A stretch of 64,000 nucleotides of DNA from Brevibacterium zhoupengii (GTDB taxonomy: Bacteria > Actinomycetota > Actinomycetes > Actinomycetales > Brevibacteriaceae), in the NCBI RefSeq assembly GCF_021117425.1, contig NZ_CP088298.1, positions 1,612,001-1,676,000 of the forward strand, in the 5' to 3' direction. Below are positions 35,219 to 44,904 of the stretch, piece by piece; the stretch's first letter is position 1, and each line of letters starts with the position of its first letter. Made by a program: the position numbers and the translations under genes. The notes beneath the pieces were generated by a model. That model saw only the letters and a program-made list of their open reading frames with translations, was not told the DNA's origin and searched no databases.

Positions 35219-36604
35219 TCACTTCTTGTCGTCGACGAGTTCCTGTTCTTCGAAGACGACGTCGGCGCCAGCTTCGGGGAGACCAGAGCCGCGCAGCGAC
35301 GCGCCCTTCGTCTCCTTCATGAAGATGGTGGCGATGAAGCCGATGACGCAGGCGCCCATCACAAAGTAGGCGGGCACGATCGTGTTCCCTGTCGCCCCGA
35401 TGATCGCTTCATTGGCTGAAGGTGCGGTGCCGCCGAAGATTGCGGTCGAGACGTTGTAGGAGATCGCGAATCCCGCGAAGCGCACCGGTCCGGGGAACAT
35501 CGCCGGGAAGGTCGCAGAGATCGTCGAGATCTGCGGAATGTAGAGGACGCCGAGCACCGCCAGGCCGATGAGTGCCCAGATGAAGCCGTTGGCCATGAGC
35601 ATGAACATCGGAATGGCCGCAACGAACAGGCCGACGAGCGAGAAGTACCAGACTGGCTTGCGACCGACCTTGTCCGAGAGCATTCCGCCGAACGGAATGA
35701 GGACCATCATGAACGCCTGGGCCAGGAACATCACCGTCAGTGAGGAGTTCGAGTCCATGCCGACCGGATTCTGCAGGTAGGCGGGCATATAGGACAGCAG
35801 CGTGTAGTTGACGACGTTGACGGCGACGACCATGCCGCCGAGGATGAGCAGCTGCTTCCAGTAGTCCCTGAAGAGGATGGTGAAGACTTCCTTGACCGAC
35901 TTGCCCTGTTCGTTGTCGTCGAGTTCCTCATAGACAGGGGATTCGTCGAGCTTCGTCCTCATGTAGAGGCCGACCACGCCGAGAACTCCAGCGAAGACGA
36001 AGGGAATCCTCCAGCCCCAATCCATCATGGTCTCTTCACCCAGGCCCAGCTGGAGCAGCAGAACGAAGAGCGAGCCAGCGGCCATGCCGGCGAGGGTGCC
36101 GAACTCGAGGAAGCTGCCGAAGAAGCCGCGACGTTTGTCCGGGGCGTATTCGGCCATGAACGTGGCGGCACCGCCGTACTCTCCGCCCGAGGAGAAGCCC
36201 TGGATGACGCGCAGGAGGACGAGGATGATCGGCGCGGCGACGCCGATCGTGGCGTAACTGGGCAGCAGCGCGATGCAGAATGTTGAGCCGGCCATAAGCA
36301 GAATCGTCAGAGCAAGCACTGCCTTGCGACCGAGGCGATCGCCCATCGGACCCCAGACGATGCCGCCGAGTGGGCGGAAGATGAAGGAGACGGCGAAGGT
36401 CAGCAGGGCCAGGAGCTGGCCGTGGCTGCCGGGGAAGAAGTGCTGGGTGATGTAGGTGATCGAGACCGCGTACAGGCCGTAGTCGAACCACTCGGTGGCG
36501 TTTCCGACCGCCGAGGCGGCAACGGCTTTGCGGACCGTCTTGAGGTCCGGCTCGGGTGGAGCTGCGGGGATGCTGGCCTCGGGATGCGTGTTGGAGTTAC
36601 TCAC
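35219..36604 (-). CDS. MFS transporter of the metabolite:H+ symporter (ProP/ShiA-like) family
   Basis: A 461-residue, twelve-helix carrier. Start taken as GTG 36604, with GGAGGA directly upstream; an ATG frame opening at 36667 has no ribosome site. Sequence hallmarks of the MHS subfamily are NATEWFDYGLYAV at the N-terminus, RPLGGIVWGPMGDRLGRK between helices two and three, and VIQGFSSGGEYGGAATFMAEYAP with the paired GG of that family. It moves a metabolite such as an osmolyte (proline/betaine-type), citrate or shikimate with H+. No linked enzyme identifies the substrate. A 9-bp hairpin sits in its 5' leader. Confidence 0.9.
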   Translation of the reverse strand: MSNSNTHPEASIPAAPPEPDLKTVRKAVAASAVGNATEWFDYGLYAVSITYITQHFFPGSHGQLLALLTFAVSFIFRPLGGIVWGPMGDRLGRKAVLALTILLMAGSTFCIALLPSYATIGVAAPIILVLLRVIQGFSSGGEYGGAATFMAEYAPDKRRGFFGSFLEFGTLAGMAAGSLFVLLLQLGLGEETMMDWGWRIPFVFAGVLGVVGLYMRTKLDESPVYEELDDNEQGKSVKEVFTILFRDYWKQLLILGGMVVAVNVVNYTLLSYMPAYLQNPVGMDSNSSLTVMFLAQAFMMVLIPFGGMLSDKVGRKPVWYFSLVGLFVAAIPMFMLMANGFIWALIGLAVLGVLYIPQISTISATFPAMFPGPVRFAGFAISYNVSTAIFGGTAPSANEAIIGATGNTIVPAYFVMGACVIGFIATIFMKETKGASLRGSGLPEAGADVVFEEQELVDDKK

Positions 36605-36623
36605 GTGTTCCTCCGATCGTGTC

Positions 36624-36644
36624 GGGCCATCATCGTGATGGCCC
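36624..36644. promoter_or_regulatory. Perfect 9-bp hairpin/palindrome in MFS gene leader
   Basis: GGGCCATCA and TGATGGCCC flank a 3-base loop, 20 bases before the GTG start of the MFS gene. It could be an operator or an RNA hairpin in the leader. No T-run. Confidence 0.4.
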
Positions 36645-37052
36645 TCGTGAGAGAAGCGACTATGCACGCTACGAGCATCTGTTCAGCGAATCAAAACGAA
36701 AATGCTGTCAAGCCAACGGCGTGTCCGCCGACCCCTTCGAACTCTGCGACCCTGTGACCAGCGAGTATGTAGAAACAAGCTGAAATCTGATCGCGGGTTG
36801 AGGTTCACAGAGAAATCTCTAGATATCGTTACTTCCGGATGGTTGACAGAAAATCACTTCAATGACTGACTTCGTTCGGCGGTGAACCGAGAGTAATGTG
36901 CGCATTCCATCGCTTCCGTCATCGGGTTCGTTCCGGGCGCAGCCTGCCAGGGTTATGACGTGGGTGATAGAGAGAATTGGGTCGTGAGCTATTGGGCAGT
37001 CTGCTCAGAAGCTCAGGCGTTGACAGCACAGCCATCTCGATACCTGCAGCAG
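36645..37052. other. Non-coding interval between MFS and AraC-family genes
   Basis: About 400 bases of mixed composition, more AT-rich in the middle. No open frame has protein-like composition or a ribosome site. The promoter of the MFS gene should lie here; on the plus strand a short AGAGA-AA-TCTCT dyad near 36810 is the only symmetry seen. No further features recognised. Confidence 0.5.
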
Positions 37053-38063
37053 CTACCCCGATTTGTCTTGCAGCTGTTTCCGGTGCCGTAGCGGCCCGAT
37101 TCCGAAGCGTTGGCGATAGCCGCGCGAGAGCTGGGCTTGCGAGCCGAACCCACAAGCTGAGGCAACTTCGGCCATCGGTGCGTTTGCCCAGACGGGGTCG
37201 GCGAGCATTTGGTGAACCGTGGTCAGGCGGGCATCGACAATGGTCTGCGGGACGCTGCGTCCAGTGGCGGAGAACAGTCGGGAGAGTTGGCGTTCGGAGA
37301 CGCCGACGAACTGGGCGAGGCGAGAGGCGTTGAGCCTGGGATCGCAGTGTGCTTCGGCGATCACGGCCATCGCCTCCTGCAACGGCCCGGTATGCGCCAG
37401 CGGTCGTGAGAGCACTCCGGTGAGAAGGTCGAGCAGGCGAGTCTCGAGTCTCTGTCCGTGACGCAGCCCGCGATCCAGGGCCCCAGCAGCAAGCTGGGTG
37501 AGTTCACGAGCTGCCAGATTGAGCGAATTGTCTGGGTCGAGGTCGAGTGGCATCGGCCGTCGCACAGAGTCTGCGTCGGTGAGCTGAGCCAGGGTCTCAC
37601 GGGGGAGTTGGATGACCAGTTCGCTGACTCCCTGCGGGAAGGTGCGGGAGAAGGCGGTGTCACCGTCGCAGATGAGGCCTCGTCCGGGCCCGACGGTGAG
37701 CGAACCGGTGCGGTGGGTGAACTCGTTCGTGCCCTGCAGCGGAATGTAGACGACGACTCCCGACACCGGGTGTGTAGCGACGTCGTCCGCAGTCCGCTGC
37801 ACAGAATGTGGGCTGCCGTTGACCTTCGCGACCCGAATCCGGGGCAGTCGCAGTGTTGCGGTCTGTGCACGCAGCTGTGTGCCTGAGCCCAGTCGCGTTC
37901 TCAGCCCGACGAGCATGCTGGCGTGGTGAGTCTCCCATTCGGTGACCCGACGGCCCGGCGGCACGGAATCGGTGGAGAACCAGGTCTGTTCGGGAAGGAG
38001 GAGCGAACGCGAGCCGCCCACTGCGCTCGCCGTCGTCCCACCTCCGCTGACCATGCCCACCAT
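37053..38063 (-). CDS. AraC-family transcriptional regulator (next to hydroxyquinol genes)
   Basis: A 336-residue regulator of the AraC/XylS type. An N-terminal cupin-like ligand domain (AraC-binding-like, residues about 75-190, with VSGVVVYIPLQGTNEF) is followed by the C-terminal double helix-turn-helix: NASRLAQFVGVSERQLSRLF and APMAEVASACGFGSQAQLSRGYRQRFG. The ATG at 38063 has no clear ribosome site, and an ATG at 38054 is an alternative. It is divergent from the flavin monooxygenase with about 150 bases between, so it is the likely activator of the aromatic operon. Confidence 0.88.
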   Translation of the reverse strand: MVGMVSGGGTTASAVGGSRSLLLPEQTWFSTDSVPPGRRVTEWETHHASMLVGLRTRLGSGTQLRAQTATLRLPRIRVAKVNGSPHSVQRTADDVATHPVSGVVVYIPLQGTNEFTHRTGSLTVGPGRGLICDGDTAFSRTFPQGVSELVIQLPRETLAQLTDADSVRRPMPLDLDPDNSLNLAARELTQLAAGALDRGLRHGQRLETRLLDLLTGVLSRPLAHTGPLQEAMAVIAEAHCDPRLNASRLAQFVGVSERQLSRLFSATGRSVPQTIVDARLTTVHQMLADPVWANAPMAEVASACGFGSQAQLSRGYRQRFGIGPLRHRKQLQDKSG

Positions 38064-38215
38064 AGTAGTCGCGACGAGGCACCGAGGTGTGCTCGCTCAC
38101 ATTTTTGACGATTTCGGCCATGTTCTCTCCGGCCTCGTGCTCCGCCGGTGTCTGGGTGGCAGGCTGTGGGATCAACGCCATGTTTCACCGCAGCAACAGG
38201 CAAGGAGCACCCATC

Positions 38216-40099
38216 ATGGTCATCTTCAACGACGGAGTCGCAGAGACCCGCACCCCTGACTCCCAAGTCGTCGACACTGATGTTCTCATCGTCGGGTCCG
38301 GGCCGGCAGGAGCTTCGGCAGCGCTGTTTCTGTCCACCCTCGGCGTGGACAACATCATGATCACGAAGTATCGGTGGACCGCGAATACGCCTCGTGCCCA
38401 CATCACCAACCAGCGCACGATGGAGATCTTCCGCGACGTCGGGATCGAAGACCAGGTCCTCGCCGAGGCGACCCCGCATGACATGATCGGCGACACCGTC
38501 TTCTGCACCTCCATCGCCGGTGATGAGATCGGCAGGATCCTCACCTGGGGCAACCATCCGGCCCGGCATGCCGACTATGAGCTGGCCTCACCCTCGCTCA
38601 ACTGCGACATCCCGCAGACGTACCTCGAGCCCATCCTTGTGAAGAACGCGACGATGCGAGGGACGCAGACGCAGTTCTCCACCGAGTACCTCTCCCATGA
38701 ACAAGATGCCGACGGTGTCGATGTGCGTGTGCTCAACCGGCTCACCGGCCGCGAATACACCATCCGCGCCAAATACCTCATCGGAGCCGACGGGGCACGA
38801 TCCAAGGTGGCCTCCGACATTGAGCTGCCGCTCGAGGGCGACATGGACATCGCCGGATCGATGAACATCACGTTCAAGGCCGACCTGGCGAAACTCGTCG
38901 GACACCGGCCCTCCGTCCTCTACTGGGTCGTCCAGCCGGGATCGAACATCGGCGGCATCGGCGCCGGACTCGTCCGTATGATCCGACCCTGGAACGAATG
39001 GCTCATCGTCTGGGGATTCGACATCAGCCAAGGAGCCCCGGAGGTCACGGAAGCCGATGCCCTGGAAGTGGTGCGCAACCTCATCGGCGTGCCCGACCTC
39101 GACGCGGAGATCACCGGCATCTCCCTGTGGGGCAACAACGAACAGTATGCGACCCACCTGCAGAACGGACGAGTCTTCTGCGCCGGGGACGCCGTGCATA
39201 AACATCCGCCGTCGAACGGACTGGGCTCGAACACCTCGATCCAGGATTCCTACAACCTGGCATGGAAGATCGCAGCCGTCGTCAACGGACAGGCTGCAGA
39301 CTCCCTGCTTGAAACCTACAGTGCCGAACGGGCACCGGTGGCCAAGCAGATCGTCACCCGTGCCAACCAATCCGGCCGCGAATTCGGTGCACTCTTCGAG
39401 GCCCTCGGGCTCGAACCCGGCCAATCCGAAGACGAGATGCACGCCGCCATCGCCTCCCGGAAGGACAACTCGACTGCAGGAGCGAGCAAGCGAGCCAAGG
39501 TCAGAGAAGCCATGGAGCTGAAGAACTACGAGTTCAACGCCCACGGCGTCGAACTCGGGCAACGCTACGCCTCGACCGCAGTCGTCACCGATGACCGGGA
39601 GCCGACCCCGAACCCACGCGACCCTCAGCTCTACTACGAGGCCTGCACCGACCCCGGTGTTCGTCTGCCCCATGTGTGGATCGGAGACTCGGTGGACAAG
39701 CACTCGACCCACGACCTCGCCGACTACTCCCGTTTCACCGTCATCACCGGCACGACCGGGGCGGCATGGGAAGACGCGGCACGCGAGGCCAGCGACCACC
39801 TCGGCGTCGGCATCGACACGGTCGTGATCGGACCCGACCGGGAGACGACCGACCTGTACTTCGATTGGGATCGAGTGCGCGGGATGGCCGAAGATGGGGC
39901 CATACTCGTACGCCCCGACAAACACATCGCCTGGAGAATCCAGAGCCTGCCGGTCAACCCGGCAGCGGAGCTGGAACACGCACTGGCATCGGTGCTGGGA
40001 CGGAACACCAACGGGCCGCCGAGCGTCGGCGGAACCTCGAGCGTCGGCGGCAGCCGGGCACACGCAGATTCCCACGAGAAGGAGACAGTTCGCTCATGA
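38216..40099 (+). CDS. FAD-dependent aromatic hydroxylase (TfdB/resorcinol hydroxylase-like)
   Basis: A 627-residue class A flavin monooxygenase. It has the dinucleotide motif [17 protein letters not shown] near residue 22, DGARSKV (the DG motif) and the FAD-ribityl [20 protein letters not shown] region, then a C-terminal thioredoxin-like domain as in phenol 2-monooxygenases. ATG 38216 has AAGGAG eight bases upstream. Its stop overlaps the start of the reductase-dioxygenase fusion by four bases. Because the next protein uses hydroxyquinol, this enzyme probably hydroxylates resorcinol or another dihydroxybenzene to hydroxyquinol; a chlorophenol is possible. The C-terminus ends in a Ser/Gly/Pro-rich tail. 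Confidence 0.9.
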   Translation: MVIFNDGVAETRTPDSQVVDTDVLIVGSGPAGASAALFLSTLGVDNIMITKYRWTANTPRAHITNQRTMEIFRDVGIEDQVLAEATPHDMIGDTVFCTSIAGDEIGRILTWGNHPARHADYELASPSLNCDIPQTYLEPILVKNATMRGTQTQFSTEYLSHEQDADGVDVRVLNRLTGREYTIRAKYLIGADGARSKVASDIELPLEGDMDIAGSMNITFKADLAKLVGHRPSVLYWVVQPGSNIGGIGAGLVRMIRPWNEWLIVWGFDISQGAPEVTEADALEVVRNLIGVPDLDAEITGISLWGNNEQYATHLQNGRVFCAGDAVHKHPPSNGLGSNTSIQDSYNLAWKIAAVVNGQAADSLLETYSAERAPVAKQIVTRANQSGREFGALFEALGLEPGQSEDEMHAAIASRKDNSTAGASKRAKVREAMELKNYEFNAHGVELGQRYASTAVVTDDREPTPNPRDPQLYYEACTDPGVRLPHVWIGDSVDKHSTHDLADYSRFTVITGTTGAAWEDAAREASDHLGVGIDTVVIGPDRETTDLYFDWDRVRGMAEDGAILVRPDKHIAWRIQSLPVNPAAELEHALASVLGRNTNGPPSVGGTSSVGGSRAHADSHEKETVRS

Positions 40100-42045
40100 C
40101 TATGAACTTCGAACACACCACACTTGGCCAACGCGTCATCTTCGGCGCCGGAGCTGCCGCAGAGAAGATCGCTGCCGAGGTCGGCAAGCTCGGCGCAGAC
40201 AACGTCATGGTCATCGTCTCCAAGTCGGCCACCGAGAAGGTCACTGACTTCGATGAGCACTTCACCGTGGCCCTGTGGCACCGAGAAGTCGTCATGCACG
40301 TGCCCGCCGAGGTGGCTGATCGGGCCGTAGCCGCAGCCCGCGACAATGACATCGACCTCGTCGTCACCGTCGGCGGCGGCTCGGCGACGGGACTGGGCAA
40401 AGCGGTGGCGCTGGAGACGAAAATCCCGATCCTCGCCGTACCGACCACCTTCTCCGGTTCAGAGGCGACGAACGTGTGGGGGAGAACCGAGAACGCCCGC
40501 AAGAAGACCGGAATCGACGACGGCGTTCTGCCGACGACAGTCATCTACGACGCCGAACTCATCCGTGACCTGCCAGGCGACCTCGCCGTGGCCTCCGGAC
40601 TCAACGCACTGGCACATTGCATCGACTCGCTGTGGGGGCCTCGGGTCGACCCGATCAATCAGGCGCTCGCCCTCGAAGGGATCCGGGCGCTGAACGAGGG
40701 GCTGCCCTCGGTGTGTGCGGACTCGACGGACATCGATGGGCTCGAGCGCACCCTCTACGGCGCCTACCTCGCTGCGGTGGCGTTCGCCTCGGCGGGGTCG
40801 GGGATACATCACAAGATCGCTCACGTGCTCGGCGGCACTTTCAACCTGCCGCATGCGCAGACTCACGCCACGATCCTGCCCTACGTTCTGGCCTTCAATG
40901 CTCCGGCTGCCGGGGACGCGGAGCAGCGCATGGCCGCAGCTTTCGGCGCCCCGACCGCGCTCGAGGGACTGCAGCGACTGCGTGCAGCCGTCGATGCACC
41001 GAAAGCGCTGTCGGAGCTCGGCTTCACTGCCGATGACATTTCTGAGGCAGTCGAACTGTCGCTGGCGGCCATTCCTGCCAACAACCCGCGTGAGGTCACC
41101 GCGGAAGGATTGACCGAACTGTTGACTGCGGCATTGCACGGCAGCGATCCCGCCGCCGAAGGTGGCCAGAACCTCAGCCCGACAGAAGTTGAAGAAAGGC
41201 TCGTTGACACGGTGACTGCCTCATTCGCCGGCTGCACCGACGCACGACTGACCCAACTCATGACCTCCCTGATCAAGCACCTGCACGGCTTCATCAGAGA
41301 TGTGCGACTGACCGAGGCCGAATGGAACGCCGCGATCGAATTCCTTACGAAGGTCGGGGACATCACCGATGACCAACGACAGGAATTCATCCTCCTCTCC
41401 GACGTCCTCGGCGCCTCCATGCAGACGATCAACGTGAGCAACCAGCCATACAAGAACGCCACCGAAGCAACGGTGTTCGGTCCCTTCTTCGTCGACGACG
41501 CACCACAGATCGACAACGGTGGTGACATCGCCGGGGGAGGGACTGGCCAGCCCAGCTGGGTCGAAGGAGTTGTCCGCGATACCGAGGACAATCCGATCCC
41601 CGGAGCCCGCATCGAGGTGTGGGAAGCCGATGAGGAAGGACTCTACGACGTCCAGCATGAGGACGACCGGGTCTTTGGGCGGGCACACCTGTTCGCGGAG
41701 GAAGATGGTTCGTTCCGCTTCTGGGGCCTGACCCCGACGCCGTACCCGATCCCAGACGACGGACCGGTCGGTCAGATGCTCGCCGCCACAGGGCGCTCGC
41801 CTATGCGGGCCAGCCACCTGCACTTCATGGTCACCGCGCCCCAGATGCGCACCCTCGTCACCCATATCTTCGTCGAGGGCGACGATCTGCTGGCCTCGGA
41901 TACCGTATTCGGCGTCAAGGAGTCACTGATCAAGAACTTCGAACAGCAGCCAGCGGATGCACCCACTCCTGACGGCCGTGATCTGGAGGGGCAGACCTGG
42001 TCGAGGGCGCGTTTCGACATCGTGCTGGCACCGGAAGGGGTGTGA
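40096..42045 (+). CDS. Fused maleylacetate reductase - hydroxyquinol 1,2-dioxygenase
   Basis: One 649-residue polypeptide with two enzymes. Residues about 1-350 form an iron-type alcohol dehydrogenase fold of the maleylacetate reductase kind: [27 protein letters not shown] and the metal-site [12 protein letters not shown] with a later PHAQTHA. After a linker near 350-365, residues about 365-649 form an intradiol dioxygenase: N-terminal helical domain, [12 protein letters not shown] and [11 protein letters not shown] tyrosines, and RASHLHFMV supplying two His ligands. The dioxygenase opens hydroxyquinol to maleylacetate and the reductase makes 3-oxoadipate, so consecutive steps are joined. The reading frame is continuous. 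Start overlaps the monooxygenase stop (ATGA). Confidence 0.93.
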   Translation: MTMNFEHTTLGQRVIFGAGAAAEKIAAEVGKLGADNVMVIVSKSATEKVTDFDEHFTVALWHREVVMHVPAEVADRAVAAARDNDIDLVVTVGGGSATGLGKAVALETKIPILAVPTTFSGSEATNVWGRTENARKKTGIDDGVLPTTVIYDAELIRDLPGDLAVASGLNALAHCIDSLWGPRVDPINQALALEGIRALNEGLPSVCADSTDIDGLERTLYGAYLAAVAFASAGSGIHHKIAHVLGGTFNLPHAQTHATILPYVLAFNAPAAGDAEQRMAAAFGAPTALEGLQRLRAAVDAPKALSELGFTADDISEAVELSLAAIPANNPREVTAEGLTELLTAALHGSDPAAEGGQNLSPTEVEERLVDTVTASFAGCTDARLTQLMTSLIKHLHGFIRDVRLTEAEWNAAIEFLTKVGDITDDQRQEFILLSDVLGASMQTINVSNQPYKNATEATVFGPFFVDDAPQIDNGGDIAGGGTGQPSWVEGVVRDTEDNPIPGARIEVWEADEEGLYDVQHEDDRVFGRAHLFAEEDGSFRFWGLTPTPYPIPDDGPVGQMLAATGRSPMRASHLHFMVTAPQMRTLVTHIFVEGDDLLASDTVFGVKESLIKNFEQQPADAPTPDGRDLEGQTWSRARFDIVLAPEGV

Positions 42046-42069
42046 GGGTAGAGGTTCGCGGGCGCTAGC

Positions 42070-42909
42070 CTAACCGAACCATTTTTCTTCGGCCTCGTCA
42101 TACGTGCCGTCGTTCTTGACGATGTGCAGCCAAGTGTTGACGAACTGGAGCATCTCATCATTGCCGAGGCGGACTGCATATCCTTGTTCGCTGAAAGTCA
42201 GTGGCTTCTCCGGTTTGACCGCACACAGTTCCTTTTCGGTATGGGCTACCCACTTGGTCTCCGGTGCGTCAGTGACCATGACGTCGGCATCGCCTGCGAT
42301 GATCTGGTCGAAGATGGTGTTGTTGTCGTCCCACTTGATGACGTTGGCATCGGGGAAATTCTCCTCGGCGAAATCTTCATTCGTGCCGCCCTTAGGTGTG
42401 ATGACGTCGACCGCATCATCATTGATTTTGTCGATCGAATCATATTTTCCCTTGTTTTCGCACAATGTAATTGGAGTCTTCCCATCTTGGACGGTGGCAT
42501 CGGACATGTACAGCTGTGAGGCTCGCTCCGTAGTGATTGAGAGCCCACCCATCCCGATGTCGCAGTCCTTCTGCATCGTTGTGGCGAAATCATCCCACGT
42601 CGTCTGCACGAACTCTGGTTTGGCCTCTAACCGTTGTGCCAAATCTTTCGCCATGTCGATGTCGATGCCCGACCACTTCTTCGTGTCTGGGTCGAGATAG
42701 GTGAAGGGGCGATAGTCGCCGGTGGTGCAGATCCTCACGGTTCCGCTGTTCTCGATTCGAGGGAGCGTTCTCTCTAGGGGATACGAGTCAGCAGAGTCCT
42801 CTGCGTCGCCGGCATCAGTGTCATTGCCGCCAGCCGTGCAACCGGACAGCATGAGAGCAACGACGCCGGTAACGGCGATGGTTTGAGGGATCAGTCTTCG
42901 GGCAGTCAT
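42070..42909 (-). CDS. Orphan ABC-type amino-acid/organic-acid binding lipoprotein (family 3)
   Basis: A 279-residue lipoprotein with lipobox LSGC and Cys at 24, then an acidic linker of about 25 residues and an SBP family 3 domain (SGTVRICTTGDYRPFTYLDP). Characteristic stretches are GIDIDMAKDLAQRL, CDIGMGGLSITTERA and VMVTDAPETKW. A plausible ribosome site lies before ATG 42909. No permease or ATPase genes are linked, so it may borrow subunits from elsewhere or serve as a sensor or a periplasmic dehydratase-like enzyme (the fold is shared by cyclohexadienyl dehydratase). It lies 24 bases from the end of the aromatic operon, convergently. Confidence 0.8.
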   Translation of the reverse strand: MTARRLIPQTIAVTGVVALMLSGCTAGGNDTDAGDAEDSADSYPLERTLPRIENSGTVRICTTGDYRPFTYLDPDTKKWSGIDIDMAKDLAQRLEAKPEFVQTTWDDFATTMQKDCDIGMGGLSITTERASQLYMSDATVQDGKTPITLCENKGKYDSIDKINDDAVDVITPKGGTNEDFAEENFPDANVIKWDDNNTIFDQIIAGDADVMVTDAPETKWVAHTEKELCAVKPEKPLTFSEQGYAVRLGNDEMLQFVNTWLHIVKNDGTYDEAEEKWFG

Positions 42910-43089
42910 GTTCTCGTCTTCCTCGTCGGGAACGCCTCTTGCAGGATGAGGCAACCTTGTGAGAATCCTAGCCCGAAGAGGCATTCGAACAGTGGTGACG
43001 AGCCCGTTTCGACATCGTGCTGGCACCGGAAGGAGCCTGAGTATCCCGATCCGCTGGTGCCGATCGTCGGCATCGGACATGATGAGGAT

Positions 43090-44064
43090 ATGACTGACGC
43101 AAACAGCAGTGCCCACACAGAAGCAACGACGATGAAGGCCATGAACCAGACCGAGTTCGGCGGCCCCGAGGTCCTCCACGAGGTGGAGTTGCCGAAGCCG
43201 CAGCCGGGGCCCAGCCAGCTCCTCATCAAGGTCCAGGCCTCAGGTGTGAACCCCACGGATTGGAAGCACCGCAGCGGCCCCCGCTTCCTCCCCGATCCAC
43301 CATTCGTCCTCGGCTGGGATGTCTCCGGCACGGTCGAACAGGTGGGTGTCGGCGTGACGCTCTTCAAGCCCGGCGACGAGGTCTTCGGGATGCTGCCCTA
43401 CCCCTTCGGAGTCGGCGCGCATGCCGAATACGCTGTGGGTCCGACACGAGCCTTTGTTCCCAAGCCAGACGCAGTTGACCACGTGCAGGCGGGAGCCATC
43501 CCGCTCGTGGCGCTGACGGCGTGGCAGTCCCTGGTCGACACCGCGAAGATCGCTCCCGGTGACCGGGTGCTCGTCCATGCCGCAGCTGGTGGAGTGGGGC
43601 ACGTGGCGGTGCAGATCGCGAAGGCTCGCGGCGCCTATGTGATCGGAACGGCGAGTGCGCCGAAGCATGATTTCGTCCGCGGCCTGGGCGCTGATGAGAT
43701 GATCGACTATCGCGCGGAGGACTTCGTCGAAGGCGCTCGCGACATCGACATCGCCTTCGACACCATCGGCGGTGACTACCAGCTGCGCTCTCTCCGGACT
43801 CTCAAACCCGGTGGAATCATGGTCTCGACGGTTCCAGTTCCCGCTGAGGGGCTCTTCGAAGAAGCTGACGCCCAGGGAGTGAGGGCCAAGACCATCCTCG
43901 TCGAGGCCGACCAGGCAGGCATGCTCGAGATCGCCGCCCTCGTGGAGAGCGGACAGCTGCGGGCGACAATCGCGGACACGTTCCCGCTGTCAGACGCGGC
44001 GAAGGCGCATGAAGCAGGCGAGACGAACGCGACGACAGGCAAGCTGGTGTTGACAATGGATTAA
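43090..44064 (+). CDS. NADP-dependent oxidoreductase, quinone-oxidoreductase type (MDR superfamily)
   Basis: A 324-residue zinc-free MDR protein. The family start is MKAMNQTEFGGPEVL, then GVNPTDWKHRSG, LGWDVSGTVEQVGVG and the Rossmann motif VHAAAGGVGHVAVQIAKARG. Starts at 43090 (ATG, poorly spaced GAGG) or 43132 (ATG directly before KAMNQTE) are both possible; the longer is given. It resembles enone or quinone reductases using NADPH. It converges with the DeoR gene. No operon partner reveals the substrate. Confidence 0.85.
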   Translation: MTDANSSAHTEATTMKAMNQTEFGGPEVLHEVELPKPQPGPSQLLIKVQASGVNPTDWKHRSGPRFLPDPPFVLGWDVSGTVEQVGVGVTLFKPGDEVFGMLPYPFGVGAHAEYAVGPTRAFVPKPDAVDHVQAGAIPLVALTAWQSLVDTAKIAPGDRVLVHAAAGGVGHVAVQIAKARGAYVIGTASAPKHDFVRGLGADEMIDYRAEDFVEGARDIDIAFDTIGGDYQLRSLRTLKPGGIMVSTVPVPAEGLFEEADAQGVRAKTILVEADQAGMLEIAALVESGQLRATIADTFPLSDAAKAHEAGETNATTGKLVLTMD

Positions 44065-44124
44065 GACTGACCATGGAGTGAAGGATGGCGTGGGCTGCTC
44101 GACGGTCTGACTGTTCGACGAGGC

Positions 44125-44856
44125 TCACCCATGATCGTGGCCATGCACCCCGAGCTCGTTGATCCAGATCCACCCCTCGGGCAGAGGTGCCCACGCAGCC
44201 ACATCGCGTCTGGCCTTCGACCGGTCTGCGAGGACCACGACGCGTTTGGCACGTTCGGCGATGAGCTCCTTCGTCCGTGCCTCGTCGAGGGTCGGTTCGC
44301 CGAGTCCCTTGGCAGGATCCACCGCATCGGCGCCGAGGAACGCGACATCGACGTGGAGTCGGCTGAGCGCATGGTCACTCAGCGCACCCGTCGTCCCGTG
44401 GGACATCGTCGAAACCTCACCGCCGACCATGATGACCTTCGGGCCCATCGGGTGGGCAAGAGCCAACGCAATCTCGAGTCCGCGCGTGATGATGGTGAGA
44501 TCTTGATGATCCCGAATGCGCTCGGCCAAACGCACCGTCGTCGACCCGGCGTCGAGGAAGACCGTGCGCACGGATCCCTCGCCGAGGTGGTCCATCGCGG
44601 CCGCGGCAATGGCATCCTTGGCCTCGGCGTTGGCTTCCATCCGCTGTCCCAGCGGAGGCTCGACATAGCCGGCGGCAGTGGCTCCGCCGATCGTGCGGAT
44701 GACCTCGCCGGTCTCTGACATCTCCCGCAGGTCGCGACGGATCGTCGACTCTGAGGTTGCCAATTCGTCGGCCAGCCGGGAGATGGTCCACGAGCCGGTC
44801 TTGAGCAGAGACAGGATGTCCTCGCGGCGCTTCTGTGTGCCCGTGCGAATCGCCAT
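44125..44856 (-). CDS. DeoR-family regulator of the acid-sugar operon
   Basis: A 243-residue DeoR/GlpR-type repressor. The N-terminal helix-turn-helix is at about residues 10-60 (LADELATSESTIRRDLREM), followed by the sugar-phosphate sensor domain with VFLDAGSTTVRLAERI and GADAVDPAKGL. GGAG precedes the ATG. It is the last gene of the GntP-kinase-PdxA2 operon, 48 bases after PdxA2, and probably represses it until a phosphorylated acid sugar binds. A candidate direct-repeat operator lies before the permease gene. Confidence 0.9.
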   Translation of the reverse strand: MAIRTGTQKRREDILSLLKTGSWTISRLADELATSESTIRRDLREMSETGEVIRTIGGATAAGYVEPPLGQRMEANAEAKDAIAAAAMDHLGEGSVRTVFLDAGSTTVRLAERIRDHQDLTIITRGLEIALALAHPMGPKVIMVGGEVSTMSHGTTGALSDHALSRLHVDVAFLGADAVDPAKGLGEPTLDEARTKELIAERAKRVVVLADRSKARRDVAAWAPLPEGWIWINELGVHGHDHG

Positions 44857-44904
44857 GATGACACTCCTACTTCGGCAGGTACCGGTTGCTGGGACAGGTG
44901 CTGG

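Noticed and set aside
38588-40075. Minus-strand 495-codon frame across the flavin monooxygenase
   Set aside because: Antisense shadow of a strongly recognised gene in high-GC DNA.
39676-40095. N-terminal extension of the reductase-dioxygenase fusion
   Set aside because: The frame stays open upstream, but this part overlaps the monooxygenase gene in another phase and is Arg/Gly-rich without protein-like composition; the ATGA overlap at 40096 is a natural start.
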